From Sthenelais limicola (Eukaryota > Annelida > Polychaeta > Phyllodocida > Sigalionidae): DNA of 64,000 nucleotides. Shown here one piece after another: positions 33,084-43,860 of the stretch. Below the pieces are notes generated by a model, which saw only the letters and a program-made list of their open reading frames with translations, was not told the origin of the DNA and searched no databases. Positions within the stretch are counted from its first letter, which is position 1; every line of letters starts with the position of its first letter. Position numbers and translations under genes: made by a program. Location: NCBI GenBank assembly GCA_942159475.1, contig OW804098.1, positions 6,486,383 through 6,550,382 of the forward strand, in the 5' to 3' direction.

Positions 33084-35074
33084 TTAGGATCGATCGGCGC
33101 ATAAGCCTGTTGCTGCCAGGTTGCATAATTTCTGAAGAGAGGGTTTCGGATCGGAGAGCAAATTATCATTTGATTCTTGCGTATTAGAAGGAATCAGTTC
33201 AGTTACCTGTGGTTGAGGCTGGGATGGTTTCTTGGATGGTTTTCCTCTGAGATTAGGAGTAGTTTTCCTTTCTTTGTCCTTATCTTGCGAATCCGACCTT
33301 GCATTGGACGTAGTGCTCCTTGGTTTGGCTACTGTTCTCGACCTCAGGTATGTGGGGGAGAGTCGTTCAGCGTACGATGACGTAGGCATATTAACCATTC
33401 CTGTAGTTGTCCTTGTTTGGCTACCACTCTGAGGGGGCGATGGAGGGGGCATATTGGAGCGTATGTTTCCACCTGGTCCTAGGACTGTCTGGTCTGGGAT
33501 TGAGGGATTATGTAATAGTGGAGTAAGTTGCGGCATAGGTTGGCTTAGTGCATAACTGGGCAGGTACATATCTGTCATGTCGGGTTGGTGATCGACGGCC
33601 CAATTGGAGTGGGAAATTCCACCCCTTCCTCTCCCTCCTCCTCTTCCTCTTTGGTTATTATCCAAATTCCTTGTCCTAGGAGCATTTTGCTTTTTCCTGG
33701 CAGTTTTCGGTGAGCTGCTATTTACAGGTATTGGATCGCCTCCCTCATGTCCAGTAAACTTGTGATCGATCCTATCTGCATCCTCGACCAATGTTGTGAT
33801 GCTGTTGCGAATTTCCTCCAAGATCTGACCCATTAGATTGTCACCAATGAATTTGTCTCCTTCAATATGCTTGGAGTTTAGGCCACAACCAATGGCCCCA
33901 AAACGGTCATTTGTTGCTTCATACAACGAGGCATTCTTAGTGTTGACTAGAAAGTCTGCTAGATCATGATTCTGTGAAAATTTCTCTTCTGCCACTGATC
34001 GCATAACTGATATTTTCATTTTATTCCACTTGGGGGTCGATTCCAGTTCCGATGCAATTTTTAAAATTGTTCTGGGGTCTTTTTCTAAGTAAATCCGTGT
34101 TGCCACCTCCCTATCCCCTAGCAGATTTGCTCTGGCATAGTGGTATGCCTGTTCAGCTGATCCAAAAATCAAATCATCTATTTTAATTGGGGAAGGGAAA
34201 AAATTACTTAAGGGTGAGTGCTCAGATTGAAAGAAAACCCCTTTTGTCGTCGTCTTTGTCTTGGCATCGCTAAGACGGAAGCCGTCCTCAAGCAGTTCTA
34301 GCTCGTCATACTTGTACCAAATTTGATCGATCTGTATTCTATCTTTAACGATTTTTCCAACTTCCTTCCCTCCGAGATTTGAAATATGGTGTTGAATGGT
34401 TCTAAGCTTTGATTTTCTATCTTGAATTTCCTCTGGGAGGTCTGGGTTTGAATGAATACGTTCTGGTAGTTCGGATTGTTTTTCAGGGAAGACCGGTTAG
34501 TATAGATATGATTTCTCAGGACCTCATTTTTAAGTTTAACTAAGATCTGCTTAGAGCCTAGTTGCATCTTTCCGATCCGTCTGGCGTGATGAATTTCATC
34601 AATCTTAATCGTCGGATCTAGGGCCAAGAAAATCTGGTGGACTACATTATATATGTCTTCGGTGCGCTCTTGTTTCAAACCTGCGATGATTAGACTACTT
34701 CTTCTCATGTCGGTTTCCAGGGATAGAATTTTCTCGTGGTCGGTTATACCCCTATCAGAAACATTTCCCAGCTGGGTTCTAAGAGAAATAACTTCACGTT
34801 TCATGTTATTTTCACTAAGGATCACGTCCTCCATTTTTGATTGAAGGGCTTCATTATTTCTGTGAGCGGCTGCAAGTGATTTTTTTAGAGATTCTAAGGA
34901 TAATTCATCGTCCCCATTTCTATATTCATTGATTGGTGTTACCTCATAATCATGGATTAGCTCGACCGGCTAGCGCAATGTTTCCTCAGTGTTTTGTTTA
35001 CGGGGGATTAGTGGGTAGACAAAGGCATTCGCATGTTGAACATCTGAAATGAACTTCGGTCCGTCCCCTTCCAT
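33084..35074 (-). pseudogene. LINE ORF1: RNA-binding-type domain fused to NADAR
   Basis: Starts at ATG 35074 (MEGDGPKFISDVQHANAF). A TAG at 34972-34970 breaks codon 35, and the frame is then open through a coiled-coil-like segment and an RRM-like LINE ORF1 domain (RRSSLIIAGLKQERTEDIY; IHHARRIGK; QILVKLKNEVLRNHIY). Near 34455 the correct frame shifts by one base, consistent with a single-base loss. After this point NPDLPEEIQDRKSKLR and RIQIDQIWYKYDELELL continue the ORF1 C-terminal domain. Codons at about 34244-33800 form a NADAR domain: FFQSEHSPLSNFFPSPI, IFGSAEQAYHYARA, a Trp-x-x-x-Lys, EEKFSQNHDLADFLVNTK, LYEATND, and DNLMGQILEEIR. A Pro/Ser/Gln-rich tail with an Arg-Gly cluster (RGRGGGRGRGG) follows to the stop at 33084. 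The intact form would be about 660 residues. Confidence 0.85.
33800..34244 (-). other. NADAR domain within LINE ORF1
   Basis: This region marks the domain itself. All blocks I know from the NADAR/YbiA family are recognisable in order over about 148 residues, and no stop or frameshift falls inside. Family members hydrolyse N-glycosidic bonds of ADP-ribose-type substrates, including removal of ADP-ribose from guanine bases. Substrate in this element is unknown. Confidence 0.85.
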
Positions 35075-35100
35075 AGCTTCAGATTTCAAAGATTTCGAAA

Positions 35101-35756
35101 AGTTTCTCGCACAAAAGTCAGTGAAATAATCAATTTTTTAGCAAATGCATTACTCACTCAGCTCACTCTCGCCTAGCTCTAGGATCTAGTATGTTTCAGA
35201 TGATATAGTGATAGTCCGTTCTTGAGATTTAGGCGTTTATGAGCTTTGGCTAAGCACAGCTCTCGAAGCATGTCCGTTACCTCTGACGGTTGGTCTCTCT
35301 CTTCAACAACTTTGGTTGTTATCCCATGTAAGTTGCAACCTGTAATTCGACTGAGAGAAACTTGACTTAGTTAGCTACCCTTTTGTCTGGAAAAACTACT
35401 GCGTTCATGGTACCGAAATGCTGTTTTGAAAACATTCATCCACCCTCTACCTGTTGTCCCCCCATGTTTACATAGCTTCAACCACCTCTCACTCTAGTGC
35501 ATGCATGCATGTGGTTAGTAGGCTCATGCTTCCCTCCCTGCTCCCCCACGGTAGTGGTGTCGGCCACTACTGTGTGGAGCAGGTATTACACACTAACACT
35601 AACAAGGAAGAGAGAGTGGTGGAAGGAGGGCGGGGTGGTGGGCAGTCATTAAAAGTGAGAAAAACGACAACTATAAGAACAAAAACAGAAAATAAAATAA
35701 ATTTCTGGATGCCTATTGCATACAAAAACTAATACTTCTCTCTTTTATTTCAGAAC
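35101..35756. other. LINE 5' flank and glycosyltransferase upstream region
   Basis: No gene was recognised. AT-rich sequence ends in TCTCTTTTATTTCAG at 35738-35752, a good 3' splice site just before the glycosyltransferase ATG. A G-rich stretch with GGAGGGCGGGGTGGTGGGCA near 35626-35645 resembles words at 55767-55787. Confidence 0.4.
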
Positions 35757-35757
35757 T

Positions 35758-36951
35758 ATGTGCACCATGCAGAATCTGAGAATCATAACAAAACGGTTCA
35801 AGGGTATCCTTATAAGCCCTGTTATATTATGTCTAGTTATTTACACATACACGCATAGCTCCTACCATGAAAACTTGGAAGCCAGTTCACTCAGTAGAGA
35901 CAAAGTCACAAACATACAAACTGGAAAAATAACCAGATCAACTTTACCTGAGAGGATGAAGGCCAAGGTCATTGAGGTGAAAGACAAGAAGGTCAAGGTC
36001 AAGGACAGAAAACTAGCAAATAATGCAAAATCGAAGGACAACAAAGAAGTCCCTAAAGAACTCTATGAAATATTAAACATCACTAAAGGTAGTTATTGGA
36101 AGGCGCCACCACCCTTCAATGATTCTATCATGCGATGGCCTCCAAAGCCTTTACACAGGACTATACCTGACAAAGCTGTAAAACACAATCACACAGTCAT
36201 ACCCAGAATAGTCCATCTAATCTGGTTCTATCCCGTGGAAAAGTGTTACCTACGATTCCATGTGTACCTTACCATCCTAAGTGTTCATAAGTTTGTTAAA
36301 CCAGAGAAGATTCTTATCTGGAACAACAATCCACCGTGTGGAAAATGGTGGGATGACATTGTTGCAAAAGCCCCCGAGATGGAGCTGCGGCACATGGACG
36401 CACCGACTCATGTCTTCGGCCAGAAAATCAACTTCCCTGAACACAAAGCAGATGTAGCCAGATTGAGAATAGTCATGGAACATGGCGGTATCTATGTGGA
36501 CACAGATATGGTGGCGTTAAAACCTTGGGATGACTTATTATATTACGACACTGTCATGGCTGCCCCCACATCAACCAACCTCGCGAACGGCTTCATAGCC
36601 GCTGTCAAGAATGCGCCGTTTTTGAGCCGCTGGTATGAAGCTTACGAGACATACAGAGCTGCAAGTTGGAATGAAAACTCGTTGATGGCACCACTTAAAC
36701 TGGCACAGCTTTACCCTAAACTGGTACACATAGAGTGGGACACTATTATAAGACCTACTTTCATAGACCATATGAACCCGGCTCTGTTCAAAGAAGGACA
36801 TTTGTTTGACTGGTCGCGTAATTACGGCATGCATATGTATTACAGATTTCATCCCAGAGAGCACACCCCTGAGGATATAAAGAAAATAAATACAACAATG
36901 GGTGAAGTCTTTAGATATATATATTATGGGGAGACTCGGATTAGAGACTGA
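35758..36951 (+). CDS. Golgi sugar transferase with DXD motif (GT32-like)
   Basis: 397-residue type II membrane protein from ATG 35758. A polypyrimidine tract and AG at 35752 suggest a 3' splice site just upstream, so a non-coding or short 5' exon may exist and the in-frame codons before it (from 35716) are probably intronic. Residues 14-33 are hydrophobic (signal anchor), then a Lys-rich stem at 60-100. The catalytic domain from about 148 has IPRIVHLIWFYP, ILIWNNNPP, HKADVARLRIVMEHGGIY and the DXD metal site VDTD (248-250), followed by MVALKPWDD. This is the Gly_transf_sug (A4GALT/OCH1-like) pattern: transfer of a sugar from a nucleotide-sugar donor in the Golgi. Potential N-glycosylation is at NIT (107) and NHT (144). 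The acceptor is unknown. It could be one of a lineage-specific family. All key motifs are present. Confidence 0.85.
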   Translation: MCTMQNLRIITKRFKGILISPVILCLVIYTYTHSSYHENLEASSLSRDKVTNIQTGKITRSTLPERMKAKVIEVKDKKVKVKDRKLANNAKSKDNKEVPKELYEILNITKGSYWKAPPPFNDSIMRWPPKPLHRTIPDKAVKHNHTVIPRIVHLIWFYPVEKCYLRFHVYLTILSVHKFVKPEKILIWNNNPPCGKWWDDIVAKAPEMELRHMDAPTHVFGQKINFPEHKADVARLRIVMEHGGIYVDTDMVALKPWDDLLYYDTVMAAPTSTNLANGFIAAVKNAPFLSRWYEAYETYRAASWNENSLMAPLKLAQLYPKLVHIEWDTIIRPTFIDHMNPALFKEGHLFDWSRNYGMHMYYRFHPREHTPEDIKKINTTMGEVFRYIYYGETRIRD

Positions 36952-37000
36952 ACCTATAATAATTATAATGAATTCTTTATTTTGCTAAAAGAGTACACAT

Positions 37001-37220
37001 GGGTCAGATTTTCAGAAATGTACAATTCACCTTCATCAGTTCTCTCAACTGACACAAATTTAAGACAAAAATCAGGTTCAAAATAGTGTTCAACATAACC
37101 AAACAGACTGTTTGAATCAAGGCAATACTAAATATACACATATGTACCTGGTGGTGATGATTTTTCAGTCCAATTTAGCAGGATTTACAAAATATGTTGA
37201 TCTGCCAATTGTACACTTCA
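37001..37220 (-). mobile_element. MITE-1 copy, right end lost
   Basis: Begins GGGTCAGATTTTCAGAAATG 50 bp after the glycosyltransferase stop, so it probably lies in the 3' UTR. The core is diverged and it stops at CCAATTGTACACTTCAG. Confidence 0.75.
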
Positions 37221-37305
37221 GATTTCAAATCTGGTCTTCCAGTGTATGCCTCTATCTTCTAGGTCTGAGAACTTTCCATGGAAATAATGATATTGATGTC
37301 CATAT

Positions 37306-37540
37306 TAGTCAGATTTTCAGAAAATGTACAATTGGCAGCTGTACACATTTAGTAAATTCTGCTAAATTAGGCTGCAATTTGGTCACTACTAGGTAAATTC
37401 GAGTATATTCAGCATTGCATTGATTCTAGCAATCCGTTTGGTTAGGTTGAACTGTATTTTGAAATTTATTTTCGTCTGAAATGTGGGTTATTTGAGGGGA
37501 TTGGTGAAGGCGAATTGTACATTTTCTGAAAGTCTGACCC
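37306..37540 (+). mobile_element. MITE-1 copy, subfamily B
   Basis: Full length. Left end TAGTCAGATTTTCAGAAAAT, right end CTGAAAGTCTGACCC. Confidence 0.85.
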
Positions 37541-37739
37541 ACTAATGTATTGTCAGTTGTCAGATGATAGCTGGAAAGTAAACTCCAATTTTATTCTGTG
37601 GAGCAGATTGTAATATAGGCCTACCAATGGCACTCAATTCTGGCTGTAAAATGTCATGGTTTACTATCTCAAAGGCTTTTCCTAAAGTCAAGGAATCTTA
37701 TCTCTGTGAAAATGTTTTATAATTGTTTGACATCATACC

Positions 37740-37809
37740 TGGGCCTATACGTCCAATGCGCGGGGCCTATAAGTCTGGGCGTATAAGTCTGGGCGTATAA
37801 GTCTGGGCC

Positions 37810-37840
<31 letters not shown>

Positions 37841-38535
37841 GTGCCATTTGAAAAATAAAAAGTACAACAATCAAACCTAATATCATAGTAACAACTTAGC
37901 GACTAAGATACAATGACAAATTCGTATTAACTCCCGGGTTACAAGAATAGAATATTCGTTTGTTTTAGCATGGACAAAGCCATGGCAACAGCTATATAAA
38001 TGCTTAAGCAATTGTATATATCCCAACAATGGGGATTATCCCAACTGTAGGGATTTTCGATCAGATAGTCAATAGCCCATATCACTTATATAACATTATG
38101 GGGTTGTTTTTAAACTTGACCAATATTTCTATATGTTATCCCAAACCTCTTGTAAATACACTGTCCGCAGGAACGTACGGGAATCTTTCCTAGTTTTACA
38201 TTTATATCCCCTAATATCCATAGAGTTCCAAACATCTGGGACTCTATACAACAATGACCTCCTAACCTTTTCGGTTTTAAGTCTGGGCCTATAAGTCTGG
38301 GCCTATAAGTCTGGGCCTATAAGTCTGGGCCTATAAGTCTGGGCCTATAAGTCTGGGCCTATAAGTCTGGGCCTATAAGTCTGGGCCTATAAGTCTGGGC
38401 CTATAAGTCTGGGCCTATAAGTCTGGGCCTATAAGTCTGGGCCTATAAGTCTGGGCCTATAAGTCTGGGCCTATAAGTCTGGGCCTATAAGTCTGGGCCT
38501 ATAAGTCTGGGCCTATAAGTCTGGGCCTATAGGTT
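37740..38535 (+). repeat. 14-bp minisatellite GGGCCTATAAGTCT, split by a LINE end
   Basis: Units of GGGCCTATAAGTCT (some GGGCGTATAAGTCT) at 37740-37815, and then at least 18 nearly identical units at 38275-38535. The interruption is the LINE fragment at 37816-38274. Confidence 0.95.
37816..38274 (-). pseudogene. LINE ORF2 C-terminus inserted in the minisatellite
   Basis: On the minus strand from about 38278 the frame reads VRRSLLYRVPDVWNSM, then about 30 more codons to a stop. This is the RRSxxYRxxxxWNxx tail of CR1/L2-like reverse transcriptases. The remainder is 3' UTR, and the end is (AT)n at 37814-37832. A 5'-truncated LINE landed inside the 14-bp array. Confidence 0.7.
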
Positions 38536-39530
38536 TGCACCCTCATAAGAACATACACAATACACATAGGGGTGTCACAAGTATAGCCTACAGGTTAACA
38601 CAGAGTGCATACACAACATGACTATACAATAGAGAAGTTATCACAACTATAAGCTGCAGTGCATAAGAAGGACATCTGTTGGTCCATATGGGAGTATATA
38701 CATAAATAAAGCACTGTTGCAAACCCCTGGTGGAATAGACTGTAACTCATACCCAATGTAGCATTATACAGTACCTGTGATACCCACAGCACTACAATAG
38801 TATAATAATGATTTCTTTTGGCCCAATACAATATTAGTTTTTGAATAATTTGATATTCTTTTTGATGTATTCTGAAATTCGTGAATGGATGAGTTTTTCT
38901 AATATCTTGACCAGGAGTTTATTGGCCCGTAATTCAAAGTGTTTCAAGGTTTTCTTATGATCTTGTGCTCTAGCACAAATTTGTGATTTCATTGACGATT
39001 CCCTGCATTCAGCGAGGAAAGAAAATTAAATGCAAAAAGGAATAATTCTGGCGTCTAATATATAAAGCTCAAAATGTTTTTTGTCACGCATGTTCTGGGA
39101 ATCTGTGATCTCCCCACCAGTTTTTTGGTCTCTACAGGTCCGTCGACCCTGTCTGGAGGACATTGTTTGTGAAGGTATCTGGGGTGAAAATGTGATTTTG
39201 AAGCCTTTTTTAAATTGGGATCTCCACACTCTATTTATAGCCTGGGAAAGCCCCTTTGAGACTACGTCATTTACCACTACATGCAGTTTATTAACAACTA
39301 GGAAAGTTGCACGCTCCCTGTTTACAAAGGCAGTTGGATAAACATGAAAGTACAATGCAAGGGAATTAGACATAAGACATCAAACAACATAATTGTAATC
39401 TAATAATACACAATTGTCTTTTAGTCTTTGCAATTCCGAGCTTGTCTGTCTCCAAGACTTGAAACCCAGAAATCCCAAAGGGTGTAGTAGGTGTAGATCA
39501 CTCAGATTCAGTCATGGGTGGTCCTCTCTA
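38536..39530. other. No clear gene; possible RT shadow on minus
   Basis: On the minus strand at about 39005-38840 the frame reads LKHFELRANKLLVKILEKLIHSRISEYI in part, which resembles the LLxxLxKxLEKxIxxRI block of LINE reverse transcriptases. Without the later motifs this is only a hint. Nothing else is recognised, including the 115-codon open frame at 39373-39026 minus. Confidence 0.3.
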
Positions 39531-40355
39531 AATGGGTTCCTCTCAAAACCTATACAGTGGCCTTAAGTGGCAACTTGTCAATCAAACCAAGATAGCCAAT
39601 AGAATACAACAAATGTCAACCAATAGGATGTCACACTGGCCTTCAGGGATTTACTGCAGAGATGGTAGAAGGTTGTCAATCAAGCAGTCCTTGCATAAGT
39701 GCAAAGTTAGTAGTGTTGGTGTGAATTACATCACACAGAGATGGGCATCCAGATATCCTCCCAGATAAGTGTCCACACTCCTCACACCAATCCTCAACCA
39801 ACACCTCAAAATGTATCACATGAACTTGCTACTCAGGATGATTGACAGAATGGTACCCAATTCACTAACATTCACGAATTTTTTTTTAAAAAAATACCGT
39901 AGAATGTAAAAACAGGTATGAGAGACAGAGAAGAGGCGGAGGGAAAAGAGGGAGTGGGGAAAATGTGGGGAGAGAGGGGGACCATATGGAGGATGGGTAC
40001 TTTGTTAGTATATAATATGCTGACAAACAAACTGTAAGATTTGGTTGCACTTCAAGGTTAGCAGGGAGGAATCCAGTAAAAGTTATTCCTAGTGAGTTAG
40101 CAAAGGTTGGAAATGAATCGTACTTAATAACTGTGGTAAGCACTATGCACCACCCAGACTCACTTTTTGATAATTGGAAAGTGACCACACGATATCACAA
40201 AATGACCCATTGATTGTGTTTCAATAAACCTGCAGCACATTTTCTGCAATAGTCTCTGGATAGTGCCTGCTTTAAAATGTCATCAATAATCTTTGTTCAC
40301 AGTCAAAGGTAGTTACAATAGTTTTAAATGATGTAATGAACATATCAATGCATTA
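39531..40355. other. No gene seen
   Basis: Unique-looking DNA with a short A/T run at 39880-39895 and a GA-rich stretch at 39915-39985. Confidence 0.4.
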
Positions 40356-40591
40356 GGGTAAGATTTTCAGAGGATGCACAATTGACCTTCACCAATCCTC
40401 TCAAATAACCCTCATTTAAGACAAAAATTAGCTTCAAAATACAGTTTAACATAACAGAACTTATACTTTGAATCAACGTGATACCAAATATACTCAAATA
40501 TACCTGGTATTCATCATTTTTTCAGCCTAATTTAGGAGATTTTCCTAAATGTGTAGAGCTATCAATTGCACATTTTCTGAAAATCTGACTC
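40356..40591 (-). mobile_element. MITE-1 copy, subfamily A
   Basis: Full length with diverged left end (GGGTAAGATTTTCAGAGGAT). Confidence 0.8.
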
Positions 40592-41141
40592 ATTAATGGT
40601 AGGCCTTTAAACATTGACTCTCTATGCAGGAGAGGAGAGAATGGAGGGTAGAGACAGGTCAGTATAATTATATGCTATGAAGGTGGTTTGTTGGGACTTT
40701 TGTTCTGACACCAGCATTTGCCAGGTGGCCGGGTGGATTGTACTGTTTATCATATAATATCCTCCAGACAGGGTCAACGGCCGGAGATCATGCCCAGAAC
40801 ATGCCTGACAAACAAACCCTACTAGAGCTTAATAGTAGATGATATGATTGAACAAGTTGTTATACTATGCCTATTGTGAGTGAAAGTGCTGCTAAATATT
40901 TGTATCATGCCTTATTCAATGGGGAATGCCTCTCATTATTTCACCCTTGATATGCTCAGTCCATAGAAATAACATAGGCTCTGTATATTTTTAAGCTGGT
41001 CAGTAACTGAAGCGACATTGCACGCAGGCAATACATGGCCGACCTAGTTTTTTGTACACTGTACGCATGCGTGCTTTCTGATCTTCGCCAGTTCCGGTCC
41101 TTCTTCGGACCCATGTTTTCGAAGCGAATCAAGCTAAAGAA
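40592..41141. other. No gene seen
   Basis: No recognisable gene or family. Confidence 0.4.
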
Positions 41142-41367
41142 CTTCAGAAAATGTACAATTTGCCTTCAACAATCCTCTCGAATAATCCACAATCAAGACA
41201 AAAATAAGCTTCAAAATGCAGTATAACATAACAGAACTGATACTTTAAATCAATGCGATACCAAATATACTCAGATATACCCGGTATTCTTAATTTTTCA
41301 GCCTACTTTAGCAGAATTCCCTAAATGTGTAGAGCTGCCAATTGTACATTTTCTGAAAATCTGACCC
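41142..41367 (-). mobile_element. MITE-1 copy, subfamily A, left tip lost
   Basis: Starts at CTTCAGAAAATGTACAATTT, lacking the first bases. The right end CTGAAAATCTGACCC is fused to the next copy. Confidence 0.8.
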
Positions 41368-41368
41368 A

Positions 41369-41583
41369 TGTACAATTCAACTACGCCAATCTTCTCAAAT
41401 AACCCAAATTTCAGATCAAAATAAAGTTCAAAATACAGTTCAACCTAACCAAACAGATTGCTAGAATCAATGCAAGGCCAAATATACTCGAATTCACCTA
41501 GTATTGGCCACATTGCAGCCTATGTAGCATAATTTACTAAATGTGTACAACTGCCAATTGTATATTTTCTGAAAATCTGACCC
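41369..41583 (-). mobile_element. MITE-1 copy, subfamily B, fused to the previous copy
   Basis: The preceding copy's GACCCA is followed directly by TGTACAATTCAACTACGCC, so two MITE-1 copies of different subfamilies are joined without the left inverted repeat of the second. Confidence 0.8.
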
Positions 41584-42060
41584 ATATGACAGATGAACAA
41601 ACAAATTTTATTTCAAAGCAGGAAATTCGGAATGTTCTTATAGGCTAGTCCGCAGTGTACTGTAGACAGCTTGGTAGCTTGTTAAAGGTTGTAGAGAATT
41701 ATTATTATCCTATATCATTATTTGATTTTCTATTATGAAGTATTTGTAAATAAAATAATTCGTAATTGTGTGTATAATAAAGAATAGGGGCATGGCCTGT
41801 TTCTGTCATCTTCAATCTAAAAAATGTTTTAAGAACTTTAAATAATCCCTGGACCGATATGACATTTATTTTGACAAAATTTGACTAATGAATAATATTG
41901 TCAAGAACATGCTGAACTATCAATTTCGATAGGTTCTATTACGCCCCCTTTCAATAATAATCGTTTAACACCCGCAAACATTTTAGACATTTCTGTCTGG
42001 AATTTGATTATATGAGAGAATTGTTGAATACGAATTTTATATTTTCTGTCGATCTGTCCA
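41584..42060. other. No gene seen
   Basis: AT-rich and unremarkable. Confidence 0.4.
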
Positions 42061-42077
42061 TTGGTGACAGAAAATGG

Positions 42078-42220
42078 ATACCGTATTTCCCCGTTTATAA
42101 GCCGGGCTTTTTTTTATTTTATTCATTTAAGGCATCTACTGTTATATCAAAATTGACGAAAAACGCCATATCCACGATGGATGTGTTTCAGACGTTGCCC
42201 CGTTTATAAGCTGGGGGTAA
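42078..42220. repeat. Short inverted repeat, CCCCGTTTATAAGC
   Basis: CCCCGTTTATAAGCCGGG at 42088 and CCCCGTTTATAAGCTGGG at 42199 are direct copies about 110 bp apart, suggesting a small duplicated element. Confidence 0.5.
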
Positions 42221-42699
42221 ACACATTATTATGATAAAATAAGCAATAATAATAAGATAATTGATTGATATCGTTTATTTCCAGAACATGAACAGTTACA
42301 TAAATATAAGTATACGAAATTTGTCTGGAGATAGGTGCTCGCATCTATGCTAGCCATAGCTCTTCCAGAGAGTCCTGCTACACTATGATATACATTTGTG
42401 AACACATTATATTATAATACAAGATTAGCCTTAGGGGTTACATTTGCAAAGGTTCTTTGGCAGTGGTCATATTCTACGCCAGGTTATTGATCTGGTGTAG
42501 GGTGAGAAATAAGACTTTTTATAATGTGTAGTCTTCTTGTGGGTTAATATACCCCATCTATTTACATTTTCATTTTCTAGTCTCATATAGGTGTACTTTT
42601 GTACAGTATGCATTTATCTAGTTTGGGTTTTTCATCCATGGTCCTCGGGTGAGTCGGTTGCATTCTCACGAACACTAATGGAGTCTCCCGAGGATTTGG

Positions 42700-43270
42700 A
42701 TGAGTTACTATTCTGGCTTGATATTAATGCCTAGATTCTTACTTACACATGTATCCAGTGTTGACATACGCTCAGGCGACAAATGGTCATTGCATTCTAA
42801 CGAACACTCCGACTGCCGCGTGGGTGGGTGTCTCCTTGCAGGCTGGGTCGGTAGCATTCTGGCGAACACTGGTCGAGCCAGCCTGCAATTTTACTGGGTG
42901 AAGGAGAGAGAGAGAGGGATCAATTTTCTCAATTTTGGTTTGGTACTGGGCCCCTTTGTCCTGGGGAATAGGAAAAATATTCCTGGTCCATATAACTCTT
43001 AAATTCAGTGATTGTAGGGCAATTTCTCCCTTTTGGTGGCAGTTTATTGTATATGGTGGGGGCCTGTATGTAGAAAGATCTTCTTATCCTCTCTGTTTTG
43101 ACCTTTGGGATCTTTAACAGTCTACCACTGGTCAGGTTTCTTAAGTTAAGTTTCCTATCATCGAGGTATTTTGTATCGCAACTCATTTCATGCGCCAGCT
43201 GTAGAAGGCGAGATTCTCTTCGTTCCTCGACGAAAGGGAGTTTCAGTCGGATATGGTGTTGTTTCACGCT
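42700..43270 (-). pseudogene. LINE ORF2 C-terminal fragment
   Basis: The minus open frame 43267-42929 encodes 112 residues. It has a basic helix (RESRLLQLAHEM), RIRRSFYIQAPTIYNKLPP (the RRSxxxxxxxxxNxLP tail of CR1/L2-like reverse transcriptases) and FKSYMDQ near the end. Upstream reverse-transcriptase motifs are not found, so it is a truncated copy. Confidence 0.6.
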
Positions 43271-43392
43271 ATCTCTTTTACCTAGATTAAAGAAGTCTTT
43301 TATTTGTCATCGTCAAAAGTACAAAGTAAGTACAGTTGAGTATTGTGTAAGTGAAAAAGACAAAAATACATCCTAGAATGTACACACCATCT

Positions 43393-43612
43393 GGGTCAGA
43401 CCGTCAGAAAATGTACAATTCACCTTCACCAATCCTCTCAAATAACCCACATTTAAGATCTTCAAAATACAGTTTAACATAACAGAAGTGAAACTTTAAA
43501 TCAATGTGATACTAAATGTGAATACCCGGTATTCATCATTTTTCAGCCAAATTTAGCAGAATTTCCTAAATGTGTAGAGCTGGCAATGGTACATTTTCTG
43601 AAAATCTGATCC
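43393..43612 (-). mobile_element. MITE-1 copy, subfamily A
   Basis: Left end GGGTCAGACCGTCAGAAAAT carries the CGTCAG variant. A few core bases are missing. Confidence 0.8.
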
Positions 43613-43750
43613 ACATGTGCAGCCATGGGGGCAGAGGTGTTTACACGTCTAACATGTCCACTATTCAAGTGTCAATTGCTGGACCCTGATATTGTATCAT
43701 AAAATGTATTCTCCTTAATTGTGTGTGCGGACTCGACCGTCACCACCCTT

Positions 43751-43789
43751 AGGTGAAGGTGAATTGTACATTTTCTGACGATTTCTCCG
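43751..43789 (+). mobile_element. MITE-1 terminal fragment
   Basis: GGTGAATTGTACATTTTCTGACGAT is the last 35 bp or so of a MITE-1 with the CGTCAG variant. Confidence 0.55.
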
Positions 43790-43860
43790 TTCAATTCAAT
43801 TCAATTCAATTAAAAAATTCTTTTTTGCTGATGTTATTACAATGGTGGATCACCTCTGAC
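43790..43860 (-). mobile_element. LINE 3' tail with (TTCAA)n end
   Basis: TTCAATTCAATTCAATTCAA followed by TTAAAAAATTCTTTTTTGCTG on +, the same tail type as at 1051 and 12060. Confidence 0.5.

Larger units (their letters stand above)
28325..35100 (-). mobile_element. CR1-like LINE with NADAR and SGNH modules
   Basis: This is a near-complete non-LTR retrotransposon on the minus strand. Order 5' to 3': ORF1 (from ATG 35074), a small SGNH ORF, a 956-bp spacer with four palindromes, ORF2 (endonuclease plus reverse transcriptase), a 3' UTR of about 310 bp with AATAAA (28344-28349 complement), and a 13-nt A tail (T run 28325-28337 on +). A 6-bp hairpin CGCTGA/TCAGCG lies near 28391-28405 in the 3' UTR. 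The 5' boundary is uncertain because the 5' UTR may extend past 35100, and I could not find a target duplication. The layout fits the CR1 supergroup, where SGNH-type esterases in ORF1 are known. The NADAR part and the split esterase ORF are unusual. Confidence 0.9.

Noticed and set aside
33036..33090. Splice-acceptor-like TTCTCTCTTGTATTATATCTTACAG-type sequence just before the SGNH ORF
   Set aside because: A matching donor (CCACAGGTAACT near 33205) joins in a phase that gives an immediate stop, and introns are not expected in a LINE.
39026..39373. 115-codon minus ORF
   Set aside because: No domain recognised and no homology visible to the nearby RT-like hint.
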